Positions 25,587 to 34,302 are shown, numbered from the stretch's first letter. The stretch is DNA of 55,142 nt from Anaerolineae bacterium (GCA_022823165.1 JAJDXR010000088.1:1-55142), one strand, 5' to 3'. Notes: a model not told the origin generated them from the sequence alone. Numbers and translations: made by a program.

Positions 25587-26551
25587 CAATGCCCGCCGTT
25601 AGGCAGCGAGGGATCATAGACCGGTTTGCCCATGGGTCTGGTCTTCAAAGTTCCAGCGTAGAAGGCGTCGACTCGCTGGCGAGCAATGGCGATATATTCT
25701 TCAACGACGTCGCAGCCGTAAGCATTGCGATTATGCTTTATGGCGGCGATGACCGACGAGCCAACGCCAACATAAGGATCCAATACATCATCGTTTTCGT
25801 TGGTCATTGAAAGTACAAGCCGCTCGACCAACTCGACCGGGAATTGACAGGGGTGAACCGTCTTCTCCGGGTGATTGCTCTTGACATTGGGGAATTCCCA
25901 AACATCGCTGGGATTTTTGCCCTTGGGGTTGCCCGACAGTTCGCCTTTGCGCGGTCCTTTGAAGTGACGCTTGCCGGGATACTTGGATGGCACGCGTATC
26001 GGATCCAGATGCCAGGTATAGTCATCCCGCTTGGTCCACCAATTAATCGTTTCGTAGCGGCCGGACAGCCGATTGCGGCAATGCAGCCCATGACCGAAAT
26101 GCCAAATAATGCGATTGCGCAACTTCAATCCGAAATCGCGAAAGATTGGAAACAGCAGGGAGTCCAAGGGCAGAATTTCGCCATTGTCGACGTAGTTGCC
26201 AACTTGCCAACAGATAGAGCCCTGCGGATGCAAGACGCGAATACATTCGCCGATAACTTCCCGTTGGTCGGCCAAATAGTCGTCGAGCGTCGACTGCACC
26301 TCATAACTCTTGCCGATGTTGTACGGCGGTGAAGTGATGATTAGTTTGAATTTCTCGTCTGGCTGCTCGCGCAGAAACTCGAGGTTGTCCTGGCAATTCA
26401 AGATGATATCGTTGGCGCGTCGGTCTTCATCAACCGCAAACATAATCTCGCGATTCTGCGGCTCAACTTGGTCAACTGCTTCAAGGTCGAGTCCGAGCGG
26501 CTGTTGCGCCGACACCGGTTCGGACAGGCTGTTTTTCAGCGGTAAGTTCAT
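25586..26551 (-). CDS. DNA methyltransferase of the BglII/BstYI-type system (beta class, probably N4-cytosine)
   Basis: The 321-residue protein has motif IV SPPY at residues 74-77 before motif I DPYVGVGSS (258-266), the beta-class order. The target-recognition stretch lies between (about 150-240). SPPY is usual for N4-cytosine enzymes, as known for BglII-type methylases. It should protect the sites cut by the downstream nuclease. ATG at 26551 is preferred over GTG at 26563 because GGGAA precedes it. No controller (C) protein is seen. The pair is complete with no frameshift, so it is probably active. Confidence 0.9.
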   Translation of the reverse strand: MNLPLKNSLSEPVSAQQPLGLDLEAVDQVEPQNREIMFAVDEDRRANDIILNCQDNLEFLREQPDEKFKLIITSPPYNIGKSYEVQSTLDDYLADQREVIGECIRVLHPQGSICWQVGNYVDNGEILPLDSLLFPIFRDFGLKLRNRIIWHFGHGLHCRNRLSGRYETINWWTKRDDYTWHLDPIRVPSKYPGKRHFKGPRKGELSGNPKGKNPSDVWEFPNVKSNHPEKTVHPCQFPVELVERLVLSMTNENDDVLDPYVGVGSSVIAAIKHNRNAYGCDVVEEYIAIARQRVDAFYAGTLKTRPMGKPVYDPSLPNGGH

Positions 26552-26700
26552 GACATTTCCCACATGCCGAAGCTACTAATACTATACTGTTGCGCCCTCG
26601 TAATCGCAAACCTGCAACCGAGAGGAGATCAGGTTTTCGTTAGCCCGCCCTGTCGGAAATACGATAACCTCGATGGGTTGTCTGTTCTACACAAGCGCAA

Positions 26701-26729
26701 TTGCCGCAAGCAGCGCCGACCGTTATAAT
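26701..26729 (+). promoter_or_regulatory. Sigma70-like promoter for the MFS gene
   Basis: TTGCCG (26701-26706) and a perfect TATAAT (26724-26729) are 17 bp apart. Transcription would begin near 26736, about 29 nt before the ATG. Confidence 0.65.
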
Positions 26730-26764
26730 TGCGCGCTAATCAAGCGACTCCAAACGGATGCGCC

Positions 26765-27967
26765 ATGACATCAAGCGCAGTGGAATTCGAGAGCAAAGGC
26801 AAGCAGGAGTCGGCATTTGATTACGCGCGCATTTTGCTGATATGCAGCGGGCATTTTGTGCATGATGTTTACTCCGCATTTATTTCTCCCCTGCTGCCGC
26901 TGTTGATCGACAAGCTGGGCTTGACACTCTTGATGGCCGGTTCACTGCCGGTCTTCATGCAGGCGCCATCCTTGCTGAGCCCGCTGATTGGCTATCTGGC
27001 CGATCGCTTCTCGGTGCGCTATCTGGTGATTTTCGCACCGGCCATCACCGCCACGCTGGCGACCATGATCGGCTTCATGCCGACTTATGGCGCGGCGGCG
27101 CTGCTGCTGTTTTGCGTGGGCGTGAACATCATGGCCTTCCATGCGCCAGCGCCGGCGATGATCGCGCATGTGGCCGGCGCCAAGGTCGGGCGCGGCATGA
27201 GCTTATTTATGGCGGCGGGCGAGTTGGCGCGCTCGGTGGGACCGCTGCTGGTTGGCTTTGGCGTGACCCAATGGGGCATGGAGGGTTTGTGGCGGTTGAT
27301 GTTCTTCGGCTGGCTGTCGAGCGCGGTGCTATTTTGGCGGCTGCGCGATGTCTCGGCCAAGCGGGAAGGCCGCGGGGGCAAGCGTAAACCCATGCTGAAG
27401 CGCTACGCGCGCGTGTTCGCGCCTTTGCTGGGCGTGATGCTGCTGCGCAATATGGCGGCCAGCAGCCTGGGTATATTCATGGTCGTCTACCTGGTCGACA
27501 TCCGCGGCTTTGAGCTGACGCTGGCGACGGGCGCGCTGGCGCTGTATGAATTCTCGGGCGTTGGCGGCGCGCTGCTGGGCGGTACGCTCAGCGATCGCTT
27601 TGGCCGGCGCAAGATGGTGGCGGGCGCGGCTATCAGCTCGGCGCTGTTGATGCTGATATTCGTGCATGTCGAAGGCGCGCTGATGGTCCCGCTGCTGATT
27701 GGCTTGGGCTTCACCGCTCTGTCGGTGTCGCCGGTGTTCCTGGCGCTGGTGCAGGATCAATTGCCGGAGAGCCGCGCCACAGCCAACGGCGTGTTTATGC
27801 TTTATGCCTTCGGCGTACGGGCGATCAATGTGATCATGGTGGGCGCGCTGGGCGATGCGCTGGGCTTGCAGAAAGCCTTCATCGCCGCGGCGCTGATTTC
27901 GCTGCTGTGCCTGCCGGTTATCGTCACGCTGCCGGCGACGCCGGTGGTCACTCACGAAGATCTTTAG
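26765..27967 (+). CDS. MFS transporter, fosmidomycin-resistance-like
   Basis: The 400-residue protein has about 12 membrane segments and the MFS loop signatures: LIGYLADRFSVR between helices 2 and 3, and GGTLSDRFGRRKM in the second half. The start (SGHFVHDVYSAFISPLLPLL) matches the Fsr-type efflux group. It probably exports a drug or metabolite using the proton gradient. The ATG at 26765 is chosen over a TTG at 26729, which lies in the promoter. It converges with the next gene, their stops overlapping by 4 bp. Confidence 0.85.
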   Translation: MTSSAVEFESKGKQESAFDYARILLICSGHFVHDVYSAFISPLLPLLIDKLGLTLLMAGSLPVFMQAPSLLSPLIGYLADRFSVRYLVIFAPAITATLATMIGFMPTYGAAALLLFCVGVNIMAFHAPAPAMIAHVAGAKVGRGMSLFMAAGELARSVGPLLVGFGVTQWGMEGLWRLMFFGWLSSAVLFWRLRDVSAKREGRGGKRKPMLKRYARVFAPLLGVMLLRNMAASSLGIFMVVYLVDIRGFELTLATGALALYEFSGVGGALLGGTLSDRFGRRKMVAGAAISSALLMLIFVHVEGALMVPLLIGLGFTALSVSPVFLALVQDQLPESRATANGVFMLYAFGVRAINVIMVGALGDALGLQKAFIAAALISLLCLPVIVTLPATPVVTHEDL

Positions 27968-28359
27968 GTCGCGGGCGGATTTGCCGCCCACTCCGCCAGC
28001 AGCCTCGCCAGCTCCGCTTCGTCCTCGACAAACTTCACCAAGCCGTCGGCGGCGCGCAAGACGCCGTCGCGCAGGCTTTCCGCATCGACGGCGGGCAAGC
28101 CGATGACCGCGGCGCGGCCGGTCAGCCGGGCTTGGCTTACGCGGCCGAAGCTGCGCAGGTGAGCGGCGGCGCCGGCCGGCAGCGCCGCGCGGGTGCTGCC
28201 GCGCAGGTCGATGACGCTGTCAACGGGCTGCTCAGCCGACATTAAGGTGAATGCCGAAGCGCGCACCGCTTGATGGTAGTCCTTCCAATTCCAGTCGCCA
28301 GTGGCGATGTAACAGATGGCGCGCTGTGTTGGGTCGCGCCATTCGAAGCGAAAGGGCAT
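27964..28359 (-). CDS. Unrecognised 131-residue cytosolic protein, STAS/SpoIIAA-like in outline
   Basis: The protein has alternating strands and helices: an early strand with aromatic residues (RAICYIATGDWNWKDYHQAV), a strand with Asp (VDSVIDLRGS), an Arg-rich core and a last helix (LVKFVEDEAELARLLAEW). This resembles the SpoIIAA-like fold seen in short Chloroflexota proteins, but the likeness is weak. GAGGGA precedes the ATG, and an extended -10 promoter is at 28391. Function unknown. Confidence 0.6.
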   Translation of the reverse strand: MPFRFEWRDPTQRAICYIATGDWNWKDYHQAVRASAFTLMSAEQPVDSVIDLRGSTRAALPAGAAAHLRSFGRVSQARLTGRAAVIGLPAVDAESLRDGVLRAADGLVKFVEDEAELARLLAEWAANPPAT

Positions 28360-28390
28360 CTGGCTTCCCTCTGGTTCAACAAGGACAAGT

Positions 28391-28399
28391 ATTATATCA
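28391..28399 (-). promoter_or_regulatory. Extended -10 promoter for the 131-residue gene
   Basis: TGATATAAT (28399-28391, minus strand) is a TGn extended -10 with a perfect TATAAT. No good -35 is present. Transcription would begin near 28384. Confidence 0.5.
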
Positions 28400-28588
28400 G
28401 ACGGCGATCCGTCGGATCCGCCCTACACACGAGACCTTGCCGAGCACCCAGGGACCGCGCCGATGGCCCCCTGGCGCAGACGCGCCCAGCCGCCCGCCGG
28501 GCCGTGGTCTTGCCGCGCCATCAGCGCTGTGCCAAAATGCAATGAGAGGTAGCGTTGATGTTGTTGGCATAGGCTCGATTCGGCGAGT

Positions 28589-29224
28589 ATGGAACTCAGA
28601 TTTCGCTTGATACTCTTGACGCTGGTGGGACTGATCGCGGTCGCGGTCTGGACTTTTCCCAGTTGGCGCGGATATTTCCGGCAACGCGGAGAGAATGACG
28701 CCTTCCCCGGCCTGGAGATTGATTTGCAGGACGACTTCCTGGCGCTGCCGCCCGCAGTGCGCGAAGCCTTGCTGGACTTGAGCGAGCGCAGCCCGGAAAT
28801 GGCGATGGAGATGGTGCTGGTCAACATTGCCGGCGGCGAGCTGGCGCCCGTAGACGAAAGCGCCGAGGCCGCCGTCAAAGAGGCGCGCGCGCTGGCCAGC
28901 GGCGAGTTTAAGGAGATTAACGCGCTCTTTTGGGGCGCGGGGCGCGCTACTATCTACGAGCTGCCGGACTCGCGGCGGATACTGCGCTTTGAAGACTTTG
29001 TCTCAGCCCCGGGCAGGAATGCCCGCGTATACCTGGCGCGCGATCCACAGCCCCTGAGCGCGCTGCAGCTGGAGGGCGTCTCGCTCGACCTGGGGCGGCT
29101 TAAGGGCAATGAGGGCGACCAGAATTATTTCCTGCCCGATGATCATGACCTGAGCGTGTATCAGTCGGCGGTGGTCTTTTGTGTGCAATTCAACACGACG
29201 ATCACGGTCGCTCGCCTGCGCTAG
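28589..29224 (+). CDS. Membrane-anchored DM13 domain protein
   Basis: The 211-residue protein has an N-terminal anchor (residues 3-22, LRFRLILLTLVGLIAVAVW). Residues about 110-210 form a DM13 domain: GAGRATIYELPDSRRILRF, FVSAPGRNARVYLARD, LGRLKGNEGDQNYFLPDD and SAVVFCVQFNTTI. DM13 domains are proposed to take part in electron transfer or redox reactions outside the membrane. The family's conserved cysteine is present (VVFCVQF). It is followed after 36 bp by a TPR-PPC gene in the same direction. Confidence 0.85.
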   Translation: MELRFRLILLTLVGLIAVAVWTFPSWRGYFRQRGENDAFPGLEIDLQDDFLALPPAVREALLDLSERSPEMAMEMVLVNIAGGELAPVDESAEAAVKEARALASGEFKEINALFWGAGRATIYELPDSRRILRFEDFVSAPGRNARVYLARDPQPLSALQLEGVSLDLGRLKGNEGDQNYFLPDDHDLSVYQSAVVFCVQFNTTITVARLR

Positions 29225-29260
29225 CGCCCGCAGGCGCATGTCGACACGGAGATAGCGCTG

Positions 29261-30412
29261 ATGCGCAAACGAGAATCGCTGCTGCTGGCGCTTCTGTGTT
29301 TCATCTATTGCGCCCTGGCTGTTGCAAGACCAACTACCAGCCGGGCGATCGGCAAGCCCACGCCAAGCCCTGCCCCGACAGCGCTGCCGCAAAACTTCGA
29401 TATCGACCGCGCCTTGGAAGACTTGCTGCTGCTGCTGGAAGACGAAGCATACGCTGAAGCCATCACGCTGGCCGAGGGCATATTAAAATCACAGGCGGAT
29501 TCATGGGAAGCGTATTATTATCGCGGCTTCGCCTACGAACGACAGAACAAGCTGGACGAGGCGCTGAGCGACTATGACGCGGTGCTGCAAATTCGCCCCT
29601 GGGACAGCGGCTTCTGGCGCTTGCGCGGCGAACTGGTTTTGAAACAGAGCGATCCGCGACAAGCGAGGAGCGACTTCAAGCGCTCGCTGTTCTACAATCC
29701 CAGGGCGCGGCAGACCTATACCAGCCTGGCGAATTTGCACAAACGCGATGTCAACCCGGCGATCCACAACTTGTACCGCGCAATCGACCAGGCGCTCCGC
29801 GAACACAGGCAGAGAGCCGTCAACCGCGCTATCGATACGCTGACAGAGACAATTGAGTCATTTGAGCGGGGAGCCAGGCCGCCCGATTTGGGCTATGCCC
29901 ATTACATGCGCGCCACCTTCTTGAAGGGCGAAGGCAAGCTGGCCCAGGCGCTGGACGATCTGACGCTGGCGCTGGAGTTGCAGCCGGATATGCAAGATTA
30001 TTATCTGGCGCGCGGAATAATCTACGCCGACATGGAGCGAAATCGCCTGGGAAGCGCTGACTTCTACCAGCGCATGACGCTGCTGGAGCGCGGGGCTGTG
30101 GAACTGGAGTTGGCAGTCGGCGAGAGCGTGGCGGTGGAGATGGCGCAGGGTTTGGTGGCGCGGCTTGCTTTTGCGGGTGTAGCGGGCCAGCCAGTCACGA
30201 TCGCCGCGCGGGACCATGTGGGCGCGGGCGTCGATCCGCTGCTGGCGCTGCTGGACGGCGACGGCTTGCCGCTAACCGGCGATGATGACGGCGGCGGTCA
30301 ATTGGACGCGCTGATAAGCAGCTACGAATTGCCCGAGGACGGAATCTATACGGTGGCGCTCAGCCACGCCAATGGCGGATACGAGGGGGTAATTCGCGTC
30401 AGCCTGCGCTAG
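29261..30412 (+). CDS. Secreted TPR protein with C-terminal PPC-like domain
   Basis: The 383-residue protein has a signal or anchor sequence (residues 5-21). TPR helices follow from about 45 to 270 (EAYYYRGFAYERQNKLDEAL, LGYAHYMRATFLKGEGKLAQ). A PPC-like beta domain is at about 295-383 (AGQPVTIAARDHVGAGVDP, LPLTGDDDGG, YELPEDGIYTVALSHANGG). PPC domains usually serve as protein stability or recognition units of secreted proteins. It shares its overall design with the 45121-46851 product. GGAG precedes the ATG. Its partner is unknown; co-expression with DM13 is likely. Confidence 0.8.
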   Translation: MRKRESLLLALLCFIYCALAVARPTTSRAIGKPTPSPAPTALPQNFDIDRALEDLLLLLEDEAYAEAITLAEGILKSQADSWEAYYYRGFAYERQNKLDEALSDYDAVLQIRPWDSGFWRLRGELVLKQSDPRQARSDFKRSLFYNPRARQTYTSLANLHKRDVNPAIHNLYRAIDQALREHRQRAVNRAIDTLTETIESFERGARPPDLGYAHYMRATFLKGEGKLAQALDDLTLALELQPDMQDYYLARGIIYADMERNRLGSADFYQRMTLLERGAVELELAVGESVAVEMAQGLVARLAFAGVAGQPVTIAARDHVGAGVDPLLALLDGDGLPLTGDDDGGGQLDALISSYELPEDGIYTVALSHANGGYEGVIRVSLR

Positions 30413-30419
30413 AGCTATC

Positions 30420-30450
30420 CGGGAGCGCGCAATATAAATGCGCTTGCCCG
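30420..30450. terminator. Hairpin between the TPR gene and the SRP RNA gene
   Basis: Arms CGGG-CGCGCA / TGCGC-CCCG form an interrupted stem around an A/T loop. There is no T-run on either side, so it may be a processing or weak stop signal shared by the convergent transcripts. Confidence 0.35.
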
Positions 30451-30454
30451 AGAA

Positions 30455-30558
30455 GATGAGTCAGGAAACCGCAAGACACCCAGATGTTTTCCTTAGTGCT
30501 GCTGCCGTTAAGCCCTGACACGGTTCGGAATTTTCTGCCGCAAGGGGCCCGACTCATC
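30455..30558 (-). ncRNA. ffs: Bacterial signal recognition particle RNA (small 4.5S type)
   Basis: On the minus strand the conserved apical core reads AACCGTGTCAGGGC, then a UAAC tetraloop, then GGCAGCAGCACTAAGG. This matches the SRP RNA pattern GUCAGG...AGCAGC...UAAGG that binds Ffh. Outer helices support it: GATGAGTC (30558-30551) pairs perfectly with GACTCATC (30462-30455), and CAGA/TCTG and TTCC/GGAA close the inner stem. The tetraloop differs from the common GGAA but fits the URRC alternative. A consensus-like promoter lies 22 bp upstream. The transcript would target Sec-dependent membrane proteins together with Ffh. Confidence 0.85.
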
Positions 30559-30579
30559 ATTTCGAGCAAGCACAGCGTG

Positions 30580-30608
30580 AGTATAGTGGCGGCGGCGCAG
30601 CGCGTCAA
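30580..30608 (-). promoter_or_regulatory. Strong promoter of the SRP RNA gene
   Basis: TTGACG (30608-30603) and TATACT (30585-30580) are exactly 17 bp apart on the minus strand. The start would fall near 30573, about 15 nt before the terminal helix of the RNA. Confidence 0.75.
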
Positions 30609-30644
30609 TAGGACGCGACGCAGCGGATTCAGCGCAGGGTGATT

Positions 30645-30708
30645 CACCACAGAGGCACAGAGGACACAGAGAAAACGCAGGCGGGCGAGCTGATAGGTCG
30701 CCCCTACG
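30645..30708. repeat. CACAGAG repeat followed by palindromic repeat
   Basis: CACCACAGAGGCACAGAGGA (from 30645) is followed by GGGCGAGCTGATAGGTCGCC and CCTAC (30684-30708). The pair recurs in this order at 18614-18679. Confidence 0.75.
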
Positions 30709-30813
30709 ATTCCGTTCAGAGCATAGCGGTGAAGGCCTGCGTCCGCGCCTGTTGCGCATTGCCGCCGCCTTCGACATAATACCAGCGACATTCAAACTGC
30801 GGAGGCATCGCTC

Positions 30814-32178
30814 ATGTCTGAAGTAATCCGATTTGATTTGCCGCAAAGCGCGATTCCCAGCCATTGGTATAACGTGCAGGCGGATTTGCCGCGGCCGCTG
30901 CCGCCGGTGCTGCATCCGGGCAGTCATCAGCCGGTGGGGCCGGACGACTTGGCGCCGCTCTTCCCCATGCAGCTGATCATGCAGGAAGTCAGCCAGGAGC
31001 GCTGGATCGCGATACCGGACGAGGTGCGAGACATCTACAAGCTGTGGAGGCCGACGCCGCTGCTGCGGGCGCGGCGGCTGGAAAAAGCGCTGGATACGCC
31101 GGCCCATATTTATTACAAGTACGAGGGAGTATCGCCATCCGGCAGTCACAAGCTGAATACAGCCGCCGCGCAAGCCTATTACAACAAGCAGGAGGGCATC
31201 AACGGCTTGACGACCGAAACGGGCGCCGGGCAATGGGGCACGGCGCTGGCGCAAGCCTGCAGCTTCTTCGATATGGAATGCGTCGTCTACATGGTGCGCA
31301 TCAGTTATGAGCAGAAGCCCTATCGCCGGGCGATTATGCGGAGCTTCGGCGCCAGCGTCACCGCCAGCCCCAGCGACACCACCAATGCCGGGCGCGCCAT
31401 CCTGGAGCAGGATGCCGACAGCGCCGGCTCGCTGGGCATCGCCATCAGCGAAGCGGTGGAAGCGGCCGCGACCAGTGGCGGAAAGTACAAGTATTCGCTG
31501 GGCAGCGTACTGAATCACGTATTGATGCACCAGACAGTGATTGGCCAGGAGGCGCTGCAACAGATGGAAGCAGCGGGCGAGTACCCCGATGTGGTTGTGG
31601 GGCCCACCGGCGGCGGCAGCAACTTCGCCGGCATCGCCCTGCCCTTCTTGCGCCAGAACCTGACCGCGGACAAGCAGACCAGGCTGCTGGGCGTCGAGCC
31701 GGCGGCTTGCCCGAGCTTGACGCGCGGCAAATACGCCTATGATTTCGGCGATACGATCGGGATGACGCCCCTGGTGAAGATGTATACGCTGGGACATGGT
31801 TTTGTGCCGCCGCCGCTGCACGCCGGTGGCTTGCGCTATCACGGCATGGCCTCGATCATCTGCGAATTGTGGGATCAGAATATGATGTCGATGAGCGCCA
31901 TCCCGCAGATGGAGACCTTTGCGGCGGCTATCGCCTTTGCCAAAGCCGAGGGCATCATCGCGGCGCCGGAAGCGGCTCATGGCATCGCCGGCGCGATAAG
32001 GGAAGCCCAGGCGGCGAAAGCAGCGGGCGATGAGCGCGTCATACTCTTCAATCTCTGCGGGCACGGCCACTTTGACATGAGCGCCTACGATGCCTATCTC
32101 GGCGGTCAACTCTCGGATTATGAATATCCGCAGACGGAAATCGATCGGGCGATGGAAGCGCTGCCACAGGTAGGCTAG
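30814..32178 (+). CDS. TrpB2-type tryptophan synthase beta-like PLP enzyme
   Basis: The 454-residue protein has the TrpB2 length and layout. PLP lysine is Lys113 in SGSHKLNTA; ETGAGQWG is the substrate loop; GPTGGGSNFAG binds the PLP phosphate; CGHGHFD ends the fold. It should make tryptophan from indole and serine, or deaminate serine-like substrates. TrpB2 proteins differ from canonical TrpB in interacting weakly or not at all with TrpA. No trpA lies beside it. GGAGG sits 8 nt before the ATG. It follows the SRP RNA on the other strand and is probably monocistronic. Confidence 0.9.
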   Translation: MSEVIRFDLPQSAIPSHWYNVQADLPRPLPPVLHPGSHQPVGPDDLAPLFPMQLIMQEVSQERWIAIPDEVRDIYKLWRPTPLLRARRLEKALDTPAHIYYKYEGVSPSGSHKLNTAAAQAYYNKQEGINGLTTETGAGQWGTALAQACSFFDMECVVYMVRISYEQKPYRRAIMRSFGASVTASPSDTTNAGRAILEQDADSAGSLGIAISEAVEAAATSGGKYKYSLGSVLNHVLMHQTVIGQEALQQMEAAGEYPDVVVGPTGGGSNFAGIALPFLRQNLTADKQTRLLGVEPAACPSLTRGKYAYDFGDTIGMTPLVKMYTLGHGFVPPPLHAGGLRYHGMASIICELWDQNMMSMSAIPQMETFAAAIAFAKAEGIIAAPEAAHGIAGAIREAQAAKAAGDERVILFNLCGHGHFDMSAYDAYLGGQLSDYEYPQTEIDRAMEALPQVG

Positions 32179-32281
32179 CGCCCGAGCCCTGACCGCGGCG
32201 CAATTGGTTGCGCGCAATACCAAACCGATTGGCCGGGCAGAATCGCTAGCGGGCTTGCTTTCGCATCGCGGGAGACGGCAC

Positions 32282-32287
32282 TATAAT
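32282..32287 (+). promoter_or_regulatory. Candidate -10 element of the LysM lipoprotein gene
   Basis: A perfect TATAAT lies 39 nt before the ATG. A -35 at the right distance (TTTCGC, 17-bp spacer) is a poor match, so activation by a regulator is possible. Confidence 0.35.
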
Positions 32288-32325
32288 GGGGTTGAGCTAT
32301 TTCCATTGCGAAAGGGCGAGACTCA

Positions 32326-33114
32326 ATGAAGTTAAAATTTCTCATCCTTCTGCTGCTATGCCTGCCGATATTGACTGCTTGCTATCGCCAGACGGACGAA
32401 CCATTCCAGCAGGTCGACAGCGCGGAGGTGGTGAGCGTCCTGACGCCGACCAGCATTCAAGACCTGATCGAGGCTGGAGAAGGTCAGTCGGGCGAAGATG
32501 CGGAGGCGTCGGCCGAGACGCGGCAATACATCACGCCTGAGGCCTTACCGGGCCAAGTGGAGCAGCCGACCATCGACGTGCCGACGGAGATTCCAGTCAG
32601 CGAAACTGCGCCGCCACTGACCGCCACGGCGGTTGTGCGCGCCTCGGCGACCTTGGCCTTTGAGGAAGCGCTCGATCCCAATCATGAATGCGTCTACTCG
32701 GTGCAGTCGGGCGACAATCTGTACCGGCTGTCGCTGAGTTGGGGCACGACGGTGGATGCGATCATGGACGCCAGTCAACTGGATGATGACGCGCTGTCAA
32801 TTGGCCAGTTGCTGCTGCGGCCGGGCTGCGATTATGCGCCGCCAGCGCCTCAGCCAACCGCCGAGCCGCAACCGACGGTCAGCGAGCCGGAGGCCGTTGA
32901 CGAGGCTGCTGAGCTTGAGGCAGAGGTAGAAGCAGAAAATGCAACGGTCGCAACGCCGGAAGCGAGCTCGAAGGTCCATGTAGTTTCAGCCGGGGAGACC
33001 ATCGAAAGCATCTCGCTGAAATATCGCGTGGATGTCAATCGCTTGGTCGCGATGAATAATCTCAGCAACCCAAATCGGCTATTGGTGGGGCAAGAGCTGT
33101 TCTTGCCGGAATAG
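32326..33114 (+). CDS. LysM-domain lipoprotein
   Basis: The 262-residue protein starts with a lipoprotein signal ending LTAC, with Cys19 as the lipidation site. A disordered Glu/Ala/Thr-rich region follows. Two LysM modules are at about residues 123-172 (HECVYSVQSGDNLYRLSLSW) and 213-262 (HVVSAGETIESISLKYRVDV). LysM binds N-acetylglucosamine-containing glycans such as peptidoglycan. No enzymatic domain is present, so it probably anchors or senses the cell wall. Downstream, the M42 gene is convergent, 13 bp away. Confidence 0.85.
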   Translation: MKLKFLILLLLCLPILTACYRQTDEPFQQVDSAEVVSVLTPTSIQDLIEAGEGQSGEDAEASAETRQYITPEALPGQVEQPTIDVPTEIPVSETAPPLTATAVVRASATLAFEEALDPNHECVYSVQSGDNLYRLSLSWGTTVDAIMDASQLDDDALSIGQLLLRPGCDYAPPAPQPTAEPQPTVSEPEAVDEAAELEAEVEAENATVATPEASSKVHVVSAGETIESISLKYRVDVNRLVAMNNLSNPNRLLVGQELFLPE

Positions 33115-33127
33115 CCAAGTCAGCCGC

Positions 33128-34165
33128 TTATTCGCGCTCGAATGTCGCAGGCCGAATACGTTTCAATACAGTCTGCGACAGCGCGCGGACATTCCAGAAA
33201 TCATCCAGGTTGAGCAGCGCCGTCGGCGAATGGATGTAGCGACAGGGCGCTGACAGAGTCATGGTGGGCACACCGGTCTGCGCCGTGTGTATGGCGCCGC
33301 CGTCGGTACCGCCGCCGCCAACAGTCTTCACTTGATAAGGAATTTCATTCGCCGCCGCCGTTGTCTTCAGGAAGTCAATGACGCGCGGATCGCTGATCAT
33401 GCGCCCGTCAACGAGGGTCAGAACAGCGCCCTCGCCCAGGCGCGTGGCGGGATTGGTCGGCAGGTCGCCGGCCTCGGATTCAAGGTTGGGATTGGGCACA
33501 TCATAGGCGGGCGTGCCTTCCAGGACGATGGCGGCATCGGGCTGCAGGCGCTGGGCCGCCACCTGCGCGCCGCGTAATCCGATTTCTTCCTGCACGGTGA
33601 AGGCGGCGCATACGGTCACCGGATAGGGTCCCGCGCGCAAAATATCGACCAGGATGGCGCAGCCGACGCGGTCGTCAAAGGCTTTGCCGCGAACGACCTT
33701 GTCGCTGAGTGTCTGGTAGCGCCCGTCGAAGGCGATGCGGTCGCCAGGTTCGGCGGCGCTTCTGTCGTTGGCGCCGGTGTCGATTCTCAGGCTGTCGAGC
33801 GCCACCGCCTTCATGTCGCGCCACATGTGAATCGGCTTCCATAGAACGACGCCCGCTGTCCGCTTCGGGCCGATTTTTACGCGCAGGCCGGGCAGGATGC
33901 GCGGATCAATGCCGCCGACGTTGGTGAATTGGATCAGGCCGTTGCCATCGACGGCGGTCACCATCATGCCGACCTCGTCCATGTGCGCGGCGATCATCAC
34001 CTTGTAGTCGGGATAGGCGCTACCCGTCTGCGTCGCGGTCAGGTTGCCGAGCGCATCAACCTGAATATCAGCGGCGCAGTCGCGGATGGCGGCCAGGATG
34101 ATTGCGCGAACGTCGTCTTCTTCTCCGCTGACGCCAATGGCGTTAGACAGCTGCTCAAGTATCAT
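33128..34165 (-). CDS. M42 family metallo-aminopeptidase
   Basis: The 345-residue cytosolic peptidase has the M42/TET signature sites: AHMDEVGMMV (metal ligand), AFDDRVGCAI, the catalytic pair in VQEEIGLRGA, EGTPAYD, GGGGTDGGAIH and CRYIHSP. These are the dinuclear metal ligands and catalytic glutamate of the family. Members form large dodecameric shells that trim short peptides after proteasome action or in peptide scavenging. Length is normal (about 350). There is no clear neighbour link. Confidence 0.9.
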   Translation of the reverse strand: MILEQLSNAIGVSGEEDDVRAIILAAIRDCAADIQVDALGNLTATQTGSAYPDYKVMIAAHMDEVGMMVTAVDGNGLIQFTNVGGIDPRILPGLRVKIGPKRTAGVVLWKPIHMWRDMKAVALDSLRIDTGANDRSAAEPGDRIAFDGRYQTLSDKVVRGKAFDDRVGCAILVDILRAGPYPVTVCAAFTVQEEIGLRGAQVAAQRLQPDAAIVLEGTPAYDVPNPNLESEAGDLPTNPATRLGEGAVLTLVDGRMISDPRVIDFLKTTAAANEIPYQVKTVGGGGTDGGAIHTAQTGVPTMTLSAPCRYIHSPTALLNLDDFWNVRALSQTVLKRIRPATFERE

Positions 34166-34302
34166 GGCGCCACCTTTTCAAATGCCAGGCGCGGACGATT
34201 GACCAAGTATAGCGGATTGTATCCAGCGCCGTAAGCTGCCAGTCGGCGTTGGGGCTGGCGTAGCCAATCGCCTGGCGATACAGCATTGGAGGCCTGCCAA
34301 GA

